This document shows, one piece after another, positions 54,961-64,000 of a stretch of 64,000 nt of DNA; the first letter of the stretch is position 1, and each line of letters begins with the position of its first letter. The position numbers and the translations under genes are program-made. The notes under the pieces were generated by a model. It worked only from the letters and a program-made list of their open reading frames with translations. It was not told the origin of the DNA and did no database searches. Source of the DNA: Polynucleobacter sp. MWH-HuK1 (GTDB taxonomy: Bacteria; Pseudomonadota; Gammaproteobacteria; Burkholderiales; Burkholderiaceae); contig NZ_JACVPP010000001.1 of the NCBI RefSeq assembly GCF_018881815.1, forward strand, positions 1,295,097 to 1,359,096. The letters run 5' to 3'.

Positions 54961-57060
54961 ATGAAAATCAAACTTTCTCAAATTACGCTAGTCGCTTCAT
55001 TAATGAATTCTGGTTTGGCCTTGGCCGCTGGTGGCGGTGGTGTTGTTGCTGATTCTGGTGCAATGCAAGGCAAACACTTTGACTCCAAAGGCAAGATGCC
55101 ATCTAGCTACACTGTGGAGCTCCAAAATGGTTTGCGCAAAACACTGCCGTTTGAAGATAAGCGTGATTTTGAGGAGTCTAAAAGAGGCTTCATTGCTGCG
55201 CCAGCCTACAAAACGATTATGGCTGATGCTGGCAACGTCGCTTGGGACATGGGTAGCTATGAGTTCCTATTACAAGGTAAAGATTTTGATAGCGTGCATC
55301 CATCCTTGCAACGTCAAGCCATTCTCAATATGGGCTATGGTTTGTATGAGGTAGTGCCGGGTAAAATTTATCAAGTTCGCGGCTTTGACTTATCGAATAT
55401 TAGTTTCGTGAAAACGAATTCTGGTTGGATTGTCTTTGACCCATTGACCTCAAAAGAGACCGCTAGAGCAGCTATGGAGTTGGTTAATGAAAAACTAGGC
55501 AAGCGCCCAGTCGTTGCTGTGGTCTACTCTCACTCGCATGCCGATCACTTTGGTGGTGTTCGTGGTGTAGTCGAAGAGGCCGATGTAAAAAGCGGCAAGG
55601 TAAAAATCATTGCCCCAGCAGGCTTTATGGACCATGCCGTAGCTGAAAATGTCTATGCAGGTAATGCCATGACACGCCGCTTGTATTTCCAGTATGGCGT
55701 CTTATTGCCGCGTAGCCCATTCGGCCACGTTGATCAATCGATTGGTAAAAATACTGCGGCTGGCAACTTGGGTTTAATTGAGCCAACTATTCTAATTAAC
55801 GAGCCATTTGAAAAAATGACGATAGACGGTGTTGAAATGGAATTCCAAAATACACCGGGAACAGAGGCGCCTGCCGAGATGAATACCTATTTCCCGCAGT
55901 TCAAAGCATTCTGGGCTGCAGAAAATATTACCGGTACCATTCATAACATCTATACCTTACGCGGTGCTCTAGTGCGCGATGCTTTGGCATGGTCTAAGAA
56001 TATTAACAATGCCTTATATCGTTATGGCAATGAGGCGCAAGTAATGTTTGCTTCGCATTCTTGGCCGCGCTGGGGTAATGAGCGCGTTCAAGAGGTGATG
56101 CGTACTCAGCGCGATAGCTATGCGCACCTTAACAACGAAGTGCTTCATTTGGCTAACAATGGTGTGACCATCAATGAAGTGCATAACGTGTATAAACAGC
56201 CCGAGAGTTTGAAGAAGCAATGGGCAGCGCATAGTTACCACGGTTCAGAAGAGCACAATAGTCGCGCTGTGATCAATCGCTATTTGGGCTACTGGGATGC
56301 CAATCCTGCCACCTTGATTCCCTTGTCACCAAAAGATTCTGCGCCACTGTATGTGGAGATGATGGGAGGTTCTAGCAAGATCATGGCCAAGGGTAAGCAA
56401 CTCTATCAGCAGGGTAAATATCGCGAGGCGATGGAGATTGTGAATAAGTTGGTTTATGCAGAGCCTAACAATACTGCCGCTAAGGATTTGCTAGCAGACA
56501 TTTTTGAGCAAATCGGCTATCAAAAAGAAAGTCCTAGCGTGCGCAATAGTTTCCTGGGTGCTGCATACGAGTTACGTCATGGCATGCCTTCTGGCGCATC
56601 ACCGAAGACTAATGGCCCTGACATGATCAGAGCAATGACCACAGAGCTCTGGCTCAATGCATTGGCAATCAGCATGGATAGTAAAAAAGCTGCTGGTATG
56701 AAGTTCACTATCAATCTGAGTACTCCAGATAATGGTGAAAAGTTTGTTGTGGAGATGAGCAATTCTGCGCTGACCAATATCAAGGGTTATCAAGATAAAA
56801 ATCCAAACCTCACTATCAGTGTGAATCGTAGCGACTTAGAAAAAGTCATGGGTGGTCAAACTACCTTTGAAAAACTTCAAGCCGAAGGTAGGGCAAAGTT
56901 TGAAGGAGACCGTAAAGTCTTCGATCAATTGCGCAGCACCATGACTACCTTTACGCCGGACTTTGAATTAGTGCCTGGCACCAAGGCTAAAGCACCACCA
57001 GCCAAGCCTAGCAGGGATCTGTTTGAGGCTCCCCTAATTGCTAATTCTGATGGCGCTTAA
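54961..57060 (+). CDS. SdsA-like linear alkylsulfatase (MBL fold + SCP2-like C-domain)
   Basis: Signal peptide; YSHSHADHFGGVRGV zinc motif; FASHSWPRWGNERVQE; alkylsulfatase dimerisation and C-terminal domains. Confidence 0.9.
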   Translation: MKIKLSQITLVASLMNSGLALAAGGGGVVADSGAMQGKHFDSKGKMPSSYTVELQNGLRKTLPFEDKRDFEESKRGFIAAPAYKTIMADAGNVAWDMGSYEFLLQGKDFDSVHPSLQRQAILNMGYGLYEVVPGKIYQVRGFDLSNISFVKTNSGWIVFDPLTSKETARAAMELVNEKLGKRPVVAVVYSHSHADHFGGVRGVVEEADVKSGKVKIIAPAGFMDHAVAENVYAGNAMTRRLYFQYGVLLPRSPFGHVDQSIGKNTAAGNLGLIEPTILINEPFEKMTIDGVEMEFQNTPGTEAPAEMNTYFPQFKAFWAAENITGTIHNIYTLRGALVRDALAWSKNINNALYRYGNEAQVMFASHSWPRWGNERVQEVMRTQRDSYAHLNNEVLHLANNGVTINEVHNVYKQPESLKKQWAAHSYHGSEEHNSRAVINRYLGYWDANPATLIPLSPKDSAPLYVEMMGGSSKIMAKGKQLYQQGKYREAMEIVNKLVYAEPNNTAAKDLLADIFEQIGYQKESPSVRNSFLGAAYELRHGMPSGASPKTNGPDMIRAMTTELWLNALAISMDSKKAAGMKFTINLSTPDNGEKFVVEMSNSALTNIKGYQDKNPNLTISVNRSDLEKVMGGQTTFEKLQAEGRAKFEGDRKVFDQLRSTMTTFTPDFELVPGTKAKAPPAKPSRDLFEAPLIANSDGA

Positions 57061-57085
57061 GCTAATCTACGGGTAGGTAATAAAC

Positions 57086-57107
57086 AATGGGCTCCTAGGA
57101 GCCCATT
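57086..57107. terminator. Bidirectional rho-independent terminator
   Basis: AATGGGCTCC-TA-GGAGCCCATT stem between convergent CDSs, T-rich 3'. Confidence 0.8.
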
Positions 57108-57142
57108 TCTTTTATCTATTTCAGTCAAAGGAGAGTGAATTT

Positions 57143-58393
57143 TTAAACTGAGAATGCGCCGCCATCCTCCAATGACTTCAGTTCTTCTCCAGCAATACCC
57201 AATTCTGCTAGCAGCTCGCTGGTGTGTTCACCCAATAAAGGGGGGTGGCGATAAACCTGTTGTGGAGTTCCGTTCATCTTGACGGCAAAGCCAATATTGG
57301 GAACTTTGCCTTCAATCGGGTGATCAATTTCCATGCGCATCTTGCGATGACGTCCATGCTCACTATCAAATGCTTCTGGGTACGTGTTGATTGGACCAGC
57401 CGGTATTCCTGCTGCCAGAAGTGCGCCAACCCATTCATCACTACTTTTCTTGACAAACGATTTTTCTAATTCGGTGGCGAGCTCTAAACGATTGGCTAAG
57501 CGAAGGGGATTTGTTTTAAAGCGAGCGTCTTCAAATAACTCTGGTCGCTCGATCTTGTCGCAGAGCAGTTTCCAGAGTTTTTGATTGGTGGCACCCATCA
57601 CAAAGTAGCCATCGGAAGCTTTCATGGCTTGATAGGGCGCACTCATGTGGTTTGCGGTGCCTAACTTGTAGGGCTCAACACCGGTACCCCAATATTGCGC
57701 GGTATCCCAAATAGAGAATGCCAATGCGGAATCGAACAGTGAGGCATCAATAAACTGACCTTCACCTGTTTTAGTTTTTCCAATATAGGCTGATAAAATT
57801 CCATATACAGCGAATAGTGCGCAGCCAATATCGGCCACTGGTACGCCAGCTTTGACAGGTGGTCCATCAGGATAGCCTGTAACACTCATTACCCCGGACA
57901 TCGCTTGCGCCATTAAATCAAAGCCAGGGCGATCAGCCCATGGACCCGTTTGACCAAAACCCGAGATGCTGGCATAGACCAAGCCTGGATTAATCGCTTC
58001 CAATGATGCGTAGTCAATGCCCAATTTTTTCATGACACCTGGGCGGTAATTTTCAACTAGGATGTCGGCCGTTTTGACCAACTCAAAGAAGACTTTCTTA
58101 CCTGCTTTGGTTTTGAGATTGAGAGTGAGACTGCGTTTATTGCGATTCATATTCAGAAAGCCCATGCTGTCTGAACCTTTCATCTTGAATCCCATTGCTC
58201 CGCGAGTTTGGTCTCCAGTACCGGGAGGCTCGATTTTGATGACATCAGCACCGAGGTCGGCCAAGAGCATGCAGCAGTAGGGACCTGCCATAACTTGACT
58301 CACGTCAAGAACACGCACCCCTGATAGGGGTAATGACTTGGTGGATCCGTGATGCGCGTCATCTAATGCGCTATTTATAGGTGTTTTCGTCAT
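57143..58393 (-). CDS. CaiB/BaiF family III CoA-transferase
   Basis: LPLSGVRVLDVSQVMAGPYCCMLLADLGADVIKIEPPGTGDQTRG; start MTKTPINS preferred. Confidence 0.92.
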   Translation of the reverse strand: MTKTPINSALDDAHHGSTKSLPLSGVRVLDVSQVMAGPYCCMLLADLGADVIKIEPPGTGDQTRGAMGFKMKGSDSMGFLNMNRNKRSLTLNLKTKAGKKVFFELVKTADILVENYRPGVMKKLGIDYASLEAINPGLVYASISGFGQTGPWADRPGFDLMAQAMSGVMSVTGYPDGPPVKAGVPVADIGCALFAVYGILSAYIGKTKTGEGQFIDASLFDSALAFSIWDTAQYWGTGVEPYKLGTANHMSAPYQAMKASDGYFVMGATNQKLWKLLCDKIERPELFEDARFKTNPLRLANRLELATELEKSFVKKSSDEWVGALLAAGIPAGPINTYPEAFDSEHGRHRKMRMEIDHPIEGKVPNIGFAVKMNGTPQQVYRHPPLLGEHTSELLAELGIAGEELKSLEDGGAFSV

Positions 58394-58469
58394 TGTCTCA
58401 ATTGTTTTTATATGTTTAGAATTACCCTGCAATATTAACAAACACAATTAAAACAATTTTGGAGACTTT

Positions 58470-59459
58470 ATGTTGGTTAAAACGCCTAAATGGGCTATGC
58501 GTAGCTTGCTCGCAATCACGCTGGCCACAAGTTCATTTTTTGCGATAGGTCAGCAGGCCTATCCATCAAAACCAATACGACTTATTGTTGGTTTCGCACC
58601 TGGTGGCGGTACTGACATTGTTGCGCGTGCAATTGCACCGAAGATGAGTGAAATCTTAGGTCAAAGTGTCATTATTGAAAATAAATCTGGAGCTGCCGGC
58701 ACGATTGGCGCTGACTTAGTTGCAAAGTCTAACCCTGACGGCTACACCTTGTTAATGGGGCATTCCAATTCTAATGCGATTTCTCCATTTGTATTAACAA
58801 ATGTGCCATATAACCCAGCAACGGATTTCACCCCGATTACCTATTTAGGTTATGTGCCAAACGTATTGGTTGTGAAGTCTTCGCTGCCTGTTAATTCAGT
58901 GGCTCAGTTAATTTCTTTGGCTAAATCAAATCCAGGTCAGATGACTTATGGATCCTCTGGTATTGGTAGTACACAGCATTTGGCTGGAGCCTTGTTCTCC
59001 AAGATTGCTGGCATTCAGATGAACCATGTTCCTTACAAAGGCAGTGGTCAAGCGATTGTTGACTTGCTTGGTGGTCAAATCACTATGAACTTTGATACCT
59101 TGCCACCGAACTTGCAGCAGATTCGTCAGGGCAATTTAAAAGCATTGGCAATTTCAACCCCAAAACGTTTATCACTCTTGCCAAATGTGCCAACATTTGC
59201 GGAGGTAGGTATTGTTGGCTTTGATGTAACTAACTGGTACTCCGTGATGGGGCCAAAAGCAATGGATCCGGCAGTAGTCAATAAGATCGATCAAGCTGTT
59301 AAAGCTGCCATGAATGATCCAGAAATCAAGAAGACATTGGATGCTCAAGGATTGCAGCCAGAAGGCCCTGCTACTCCTGCAGCCTTTAGTTTGTTCCTGG
59401 CTGGTGAGCTTGCTAAATATCAGCGTCTCGTTAAGAGCTTAAACATCAAAGCTGAATAA
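58470..59459 (+). CDS. Bug/TctC-family substrate-binding protein
   Basis: [49 protein letters not shown]. Confidence 0.9.
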   Translation: MLVKTPKWAMRSLLAITLATSSFFAIGQQAYPSKPIRLIVGFAPGGGTDIVARAIAPKMSEILGQSVIIENKSGAAGTIGADLVAKSNPDGYTLLMGHSNSNAISPFVLTNVPYNPATDFTPITYLGYVPNVLVVKSSLPVNSVAQLISLAKSNPGQMTYGSSGIGSTQHLAGALFSKIAGIQMNHVPYKGSGQAIVDLLGGQITMNFDTLPPNLQQIRQGNLKALAISTPKRLSLLPNVPTFAEVGIVGFDVTNWYSVMGPKAMDPAVVNKIDQAVKAAMNDPEIKKTLDAQGLQPEGPATPAAFSLFLAGELAKYQRLVKSLNIKAE

Positions 59460-59464
59460 ATTGC

Positions 59465-60262
59465 ATGAGTGAGTCTGGTAAAGGGGGGAATGTTGCGCAA
59501 GTCTTATTAGAGGTACGCGATAGCATTGCCCACATTACCTTTGATCATGTGGCGGCCCGCAATGCGATGACTGTCAGCATGTATCAATCTCTAAAGTCTA
59601 TTTGTGAAGATCTTGCCAATAATCCAAAGATTCGGGTAGCTATCTTTCGTGGTGCTGGAGGCAAGTCCTTTGTCTCTGGCAGTGATATCGCGCAGTTTGC
59701 AAGCTTTAAGAGCGGTGATAATGGCGTGCGTTACGAAGAAGGCATCGATGACTATCTTGCTCCATTGGCAACCTTACCAATTCCAACTATTGCTGTGGTT
59801 GATGGTATGGCGGTAGGTGGTGGGTTAGCTATTGCAAGCTGCTGTGATTTTCGCCTTTCTTCACCTGGAGCTAAATTTGGCGTACCCATAGCTAAAACGC
59901 TTGGTAACTGTTTATCAGCAGGCAATATTGCTTGGCTCGTGGCTCATCTAGATATCAACATTGTGAAGCGGATATTGTTATTGGCTGAGATGATTTCTGC
60001 GGAAGAGTTGGTAAAACATGGATTTGTATTTGCTATTCATAACCAAGATCAATTGAGTCAAGAGGCTGAAAATTTAGCTGAGCGCCTCAGTAAATTAGCG
60101 CCTATTACTCAAAAATCGAGCAAGCTCGTTCTTGCAAGGCTTATTAAAAACAATCTACCGGATTGCAACGATCTCATTAGCGAAACATACGGAAGTGCTG
60201 ACTTTAAGAATGGGGTTGCTGCTTTTTTACAGGGTGAGCCACCAACCTGGATCGGAAAGTAG
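59465..60262 (+). CDS. Enoyl-CoA hydratase/isomerase family protein
   Basis: ITFDHVAARNAMTVSMY, GAGGKSFVSGSDIAQF, VVDGMAVGGGLAIASCCDFRL. Confidence 0.9.
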   Translation: MSESGKGGNVAQVLLEVRDSIAHITFDHVAARNAMTVSMYQSLKSICEDLANNPKIRVAIFRGAGGKSFVSGSDIAQFASFKSGDNGVRYEEGIDDYLAPLATLPIPTIAVVDGMAVGGGLAIASCCDFRLSSPGAKFGVPIAKTLGNCLSAGNIAWLVAHLDINIVKRILLLAEMISAEELVKHGFVFAIHNQDQLSQEAENLAERLSKLAPITQKSSKLVLARLIKNNLPDCNDLISETYGSADFKNGVAAFLQGEPPTWIGK

Positions 60263-60279
60263 CAACCTAAGCTATAGAT

Positions 60280-61461
60280 TTAATCCAAAAACATCTCTTG
60301 TAGATTATTAAGGTAGCGCATTCCCATTTCAGTGGCCTTTAGTCTACTAGGATTTTCATCTAACAATCCCTTTTTGCTTGCCTCATCTAAGACTTTGCTA
60401 ATCACATTCAAAGGCAGGCCGGTACGTTCACTAAAGGTGCTTGTATCTACGCCATCAGTCAATCTTAGGGTGTTGAGCATAAATTCAAAGGGAAGATCTT
60501 TAGCTGCTATCTCACGGTTTTCAATAAGCGCATTACCTTTGGTTTCCATTGCAGTCATGTAGGCCTCAGGCTGGCGCTCTCGCACTTGCCGTGTAATTCG
60601 ATCTGGGTAGGAAACTTTGCCATGTGCTCCGGCGCCAATGCCGATGTAATCACCAAAGCGCCAGTAGTTCAGATTGTGTTTGCACTCTTGATTCTTCTGG
60701 GCATATGCAGAGACTTCGTAGCGTTGATAGTCTGCTTTGGTTAGTAGAGCTAAATTCTGCTCATAGATTGCATCAATTTCATCTTCGCTAGGAAGGTTGG
60801 GTGGAAAGCTAGCAAAGTAGGTATTAGGTTCTAAGGTAAGGTTATAGAAAGACAGGTGGGGCGTCTTGAATGACAGGGCAGTTTCTATATCCGCTTTTGC
60901 TGCTTCAAGTGTTTGCTTGGGTAGTCCGTACATTAAATCTAGATTTACGGATTTGAAGTGTTTTAAGGCGATCTGTATTGCTTGCCGAGCTTCCTCTCCA
61001 TTATGAATGCGACCCAAAGCTTTAAGTTGCTCATCCTGAAAGCTCTGAATGCCCAGAGAAACACGGTTAATACCAGCCTTAGCAAAACCAGCAAATTTTT
61101 TTGCCTCGACTGATCCAGGATTAGCCTCCATTGTGATCTCAGCATCTGGCTCTAGATTCACCCTGGCACGTATTGCACAGAGTAATTGATCCATGCCCTC
61201 TGCAGAGAGTAGGCTCGGTGTGCCGCCACCAATAAAAATACTATGGACTTGTCTTCCCCAAGTATTGGGCAATTCTGTTTCTAAGTCGGCAATTAGTGCG
61301 TTGGTATACCGCGCTTCATCAAATCCAGACTTACCACCTTTAATTTGATGCGAATTGAAGTCGCAATAAGGGCATTTCTTCTCGCACCAAGGAAAGTGAA
61401 TATACAGAGCCAATGGTGGCAATGCACTCAGACTTACTTTATTTGAATTGGAATTAAGCAC
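60280..61461 (-). CDS. hemW: Radical SAM haem chaperone HemW (HemN-like)
   Basis: LYIHFPWCEKKCPYCDFNSH, IFIGGGTPSLL, GVQSFQ-like GIQSFQDEQLKALGR. Confidence 0.93.
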   Translation of the reverse strand: MLNSNSNKVSLSALPPLALYIHFPWCEKKCPYCDFNSHQIKGGKSGFDEARYTNALIADLETELPNTWGRQVHSIFIGGGTPSLLSAEGMDQLLCAIRARVNLEPDAEITMEANPGSVEAKKFAGFAKAGINRVSLGIQSFQDEQLKALGRIHNGEEARQAIQIALKHFKSVNLDLMYGLPKQTLEAAKADIETALSFKTPHLSFYNLTLEPNTYFASFPPNLPSEDEIDAIYEQNLALLTKADYQRYEVSAYAQKNQECKHNLNYWRFGDYIGIGAGAHGKVSYPDRITRQVRERQPEAYMTAMETKGNALIENREIAAKDLPFEFMLNTLRLTDGVDTSTFSERTGLPLNVISKVLDEASKKGLLDENPSRLKATEMGMRYLNNLQEMFLD

Positions 61462-62044
61462 GAGCTTTGAGTTTTGTAATCAGCTCCCGTAGAGCTTGAC
61501 CGCGATGACTTATTAAATTCTTTTGGGCGGGATCTAGCTCGGCAGCAGTGCAGTTTAGATCCGCCAAAAAGAAGTGAGGGTCATATCCAAAACCATTGCT
61601 GCCAGATGCCTTATCAATAACTTGCCCATACCAGCGAGTCTGAACAATCAAAGGCTCAGGATCATCTACGCTATTCATGAATACCAACGTACAAACATAA
61701 TGCGCACCTCGATCAGAGTGATCTTTTAATTCTTGAATGAGTTTTTGATTATTCGCCGTATCATCGGCTTGTTCGCCTGCAAAGCGGGCAGATAAAACGC
61801 CGGGCTTGCCATTTAAAGCATGGGCGCAAATGCCAGAGTCATCAGCCAAGGCAGGCAGACCAGATACAGCGCTAGCGTGCCTTGCTTTGGCTAATGCGTT
61901 TTCTACAAAAGTGCAGTGAGGCTCTTCTGCAGAAGGAATGCCTAATTCACCCTGGGGAATAACCTGAAAATTCAAAGGAGCTAAAAGCGCCTGAAATTCC
62001 TTTACCTTTCCGGCGTTATTGGAGGCGAGAACGAGTTTTTGCAT
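61454..62044 (-). CDS. rdgB: dITP/XTP (non-canonical purine NTP) pyrophosphatase
   Basis: LVLASNNAGKVKEFQALL, LADDSGICAHALNGKPGVLSARFAG. Confidence 0.93.
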   Translation of the reverse strand: MQKLVLASNNAGKVKEFQALLAPLNFQVIPQGELGIPSAEEPHCTFVENALAKARHASAVSGLPALADDSGICAHALNGKPGVLSARFAGEQADDTANNQKLIQELKDHSDRGAHYVCTLVFMNSVDDPEPLIVQTRWYGQVIDKASGSNGFGYDPHFFLADLNCTAAELDPAQKNLISHRGQALRELITKLKARA

Positions 62045-62052
62045 CGTGATCT

Positions 62053-62793
62053 TTAATTAAATGCGTCGATTTGCATTTGGGTAAGCTCACGAATGCCTTG
62101 CTCAGAAAGATCCAAGAGTTCATTGAGTTCACCTCTGGAAAAAGCAGCGCCTTCAGCGGTACCTTGCACTTCAATCATTCCACCTTTGCCTGTCATGACG
62201 ACATTCATATCGGTATCGCAAGAAGAGTCTTCTAGATAATCCAAGTCAAGCACTGGAATGCCTTCATAAATACCCACCGAGATTGCAGCTACGCTATCAA
62301 TAATCGGATCCTTGGTGAGAACGCCACTTTTTAGAAGTTGGTTAACTGCGTCTCTAGCGGCGACGTATGCTCCTGTAATAGAGGCTGTACGCGTACCACC
62401 GTCGGCTTGCAATACATCGCAATCCAGATGAATGGTTCTTTCGCCTAAAACTTTCAAATCAAAAACGCTACGCATTGCGCGACCAATGAGGCGCTGAATT
62501 TCTTGGGTGCGACCCGATTGTTTGCCGCGGGCAGCCTCTCGATCGCTACGGGTATGGGTGGAGCGGGGGAGCATGCCGTATTCAGCAGTAACCCAGCCTT
62601 CACTCGATCCCTTTTTGTGAGGCGGTACCTTTTCTAGAATGCTGGCAGTGCAAAGAACCTTGGTGTCCCCAAAGGCAATCAATACCGAACCTTCGGCATG
62701 TTTTGTAAAGGCTCTAGAAATGGTTACTGGGCGCAAGTCTTTTGGCTGACGGCCGCTCGGACGCGCAATATTGGCTGGATTGGTAGGGCTCAT
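62053..62793 (-). CDS. rph: Ribonuclease PH
   Basis: [66 protein letters not shown]. Confidence 0.95.
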   Translation of the reverse strand: MSPTNPANIARPSGRQPKDLRPVTISRAFTKHAEGSVLIAFGDTKVLCTASILEKVPPHKKGSSEGWVTAEYGMLPRSTHTRSDREAARGKQSGRTQEIQRLIGRAMRSVFDLKVLGERTIHLDCDVLQADGGTRTASITGAYVAARDAVNQLLKSGVLTKDPIIDSVAAISVGIYEGIPVLDLDYLEDSSCDTDMNVVMTGKGGMIEVQGTAEGAAFSRGELNELLDLSEQGIRELTQMQIDAFN

Positions 62794-62848
62794 GGAAATG
62801 GGGTCCTGTTGTTTTGGTCTGGATCAATAATGAATCTACAATGTCCAT

Positions 62849-63778
62849 ATGATATCGAGCATGACTGGTTATGGCAGCGCTTCTCGCCAAGTCTCCCTGG
62901 GAGCTGGCGTAGTTGCTGATCTGCAGGTGGAATGTCGGGCTGTAAATAGCCGCTTTCTGGATCTTGGATTTCGTCTTCCGGACGAGTGCCGTGGGGCTGA
63001 ACCTGCTTTACGAGAAATGGCTACCCAAAGCCTCTCTCGTGGCAAGGTAGAGTTTCGGGCTGCATGGCGTGTGAATGCGGGGGCAGCCAATTCAGCCAAA
63101 TCCAATCCCCATGCTCTTGGCGCCATCAATAAAGATCGCCTAGATGCTTTATATGCCTTACAAGAAAAAGCTCAAGATGCCTTTCCTAAGGCGCAAGAGC
63201 TGACTATTGCTGAAATATTGCGTTGGCCTGGCGTTGTCTCTGAGCCTCGTGGCGAAGAAGATAGTTGGATTACTGCTGCTGTTGAAGCTGGACGAGCAGC
63301 TCTGGCGGCTCTCATGGAAAGTCGTAGCGCTGAAGGCAAAGCCCTAGTCGGCGTTCTCACTAGTATTACCAACAAAATGCGTGACATTGTTAAGGTGATT
63401 GAACCTAAGGTTCCTGAATATGTAGCGCAATATCAAGAGAAGTTAACTGAGCGATTATCAGAAGCTCTGGCGGCACAAGAACAGGCTAAAGCTGGTGCTG
63501 AGCTCATGGAGCGCATCCGGCAAGAGGTTGTGCTGTACGCTGTTCGTATTGATGTTGCCGAAGAGTTTGCGCGTTTAAAAACCCATTTGCAGGCTGTAGA
63601 TACAGCGCTTGCAGGCAAAGGTCCAGTAGGTAAGCGCTTGGATTTTTTGATGCAAGAGCTTAATCGCGAAGCCAATACCTTGAGCTCCAAGTCTGTTTCA
63701 GAAGAATGTACACAAGCTGCGCTAGAGCTTAAATTATTTATTGAGCAAATGCGTGAGCAGGTTCAAAATCTTGAGTAA
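62849..63778 (+). CDS. yicC: YicC-family endoribonuclease-like protein
   Basis: [32 protein letters not shown]-terminal [21 protein letters not shown]. Confidence 0.92.
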   Translation: MISSMTGYGSASRQVSLGAGVVADLQVECRAVNSRFLDLGFRLPDECRGAEPALREMATQSLSRGKVEFRAAWRVNAGAANSAKSNPHALGAINKDRLDALYALQEKAQDAFPKAQELTIAEILRWPGVVSEPRGEEDSWITAAVEAGRAALAALMESRSAEGKALVGVLTSITNKMRDIVKVIEPKVPEYVAQYQEKLTERLSEALAAQEQAKAGAELMERIRQEVVLYAVRIDVAEEFARLKTHLQAVDTALAGKGPVGKRLDFLMQELNREANTLSSKSVSEECTQAALELKLFIEQMREQVQNLE

Positions 63779-63797
63779 CCCCTTGCGTAATGAATTC

Positions 63798-64000
63798 ATG
63801 ACTAACTCTACTTCGACCCCATGCTATCAAGGCAGTATGTTGATGATTGTGGCGCCATCTGGTGCGGGTAAATCTTCGTTGGTCAATGCTTTATTAAAAG
63901 ATGATCAGGGATTGAAATTATCTTTATCCACAACTACACGCGCACCGAGACCTGGTGAAATAGATGGCAAAGACTATCGTTTTTTAGCTAAAGAAGATTT
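63798..64000 (+). CDS. gmk: Guanylate kinase, 5' part (truncated by window end)
   Basis: [23 protein letters not shown]...[23 protein letters not shown]. Confidence 0.92.
   Translation, partial: MTNSTSTPCYQGSMLMIVAPSGAGKSSLVNALLKDDQGLKLSLSTTTRAPRPGEIDGKDYRFLAKED

Noticed and set aside
7974-57060. FGE-like protein at 7974 maturing the alkylsulfatase at 54961
   Set aside because: The sulfatase is a zinc metallo-beta-lactamase-fold (SdsA) type that needs no formylglycine, and the FGE-like protein lacks the catalytic Cys pair.

Overview
This 64 kb window looks like a chromosomal segment of a betaproteobacterium. The gene content and the many Bug/TctC-type binding proteins suggest Burkholderiaceae, possibly a Polynucleobacter-like genome (inference, not tested). 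It is densely coding, with four tRNAs (His-GTG, Leu-TAA, Ser-GGA, Ser-TGA). I saw no rRNA, CRISPR array, prophage or IS element. Recognisable blocks are: an arsenic operon (arsR-arsC-acr3); a gamma-glutamyltransferase / FAD amine-oxidoreductase / aminotransferase region; lrgAB; a molybdenum hydroxylase (iorAB-like) operon continuing into soxX-Y-Z-A; purU; tonB-exbB-exbD with murI; fumarase; acs; an NAD-dependent formate dehydrogenase with a fused FdsG-FdsB subunit; a ParD/RelE-type toxin-antitoxin pair; nadB and nadC-nadA; pgm and pgi; an SdsA-like alkylsulfatase beside an orphan histidine kinase; and the hemW-rdgB-rph / yicC-gmk region. The strongest candidate for an undescribed system is the self-contained 17.2-22.0 kb operon. 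It couples an IorAB-type Mo hydroxylase to SoxXYZA with no soxB or soxCD, and its SoxY carries a non-canonical C-terminal carrier arm. Other leads are a perfect FNR-type box in front of an eRF1-like small gene pair, a multi-hairpin leader before the formate dehydrogenase operon, and a FGE-fold protein lacking the catalytic cysteines paired with a PIF1-like helicase. All family calls come from reading protein motifs by eye; no database search was run.
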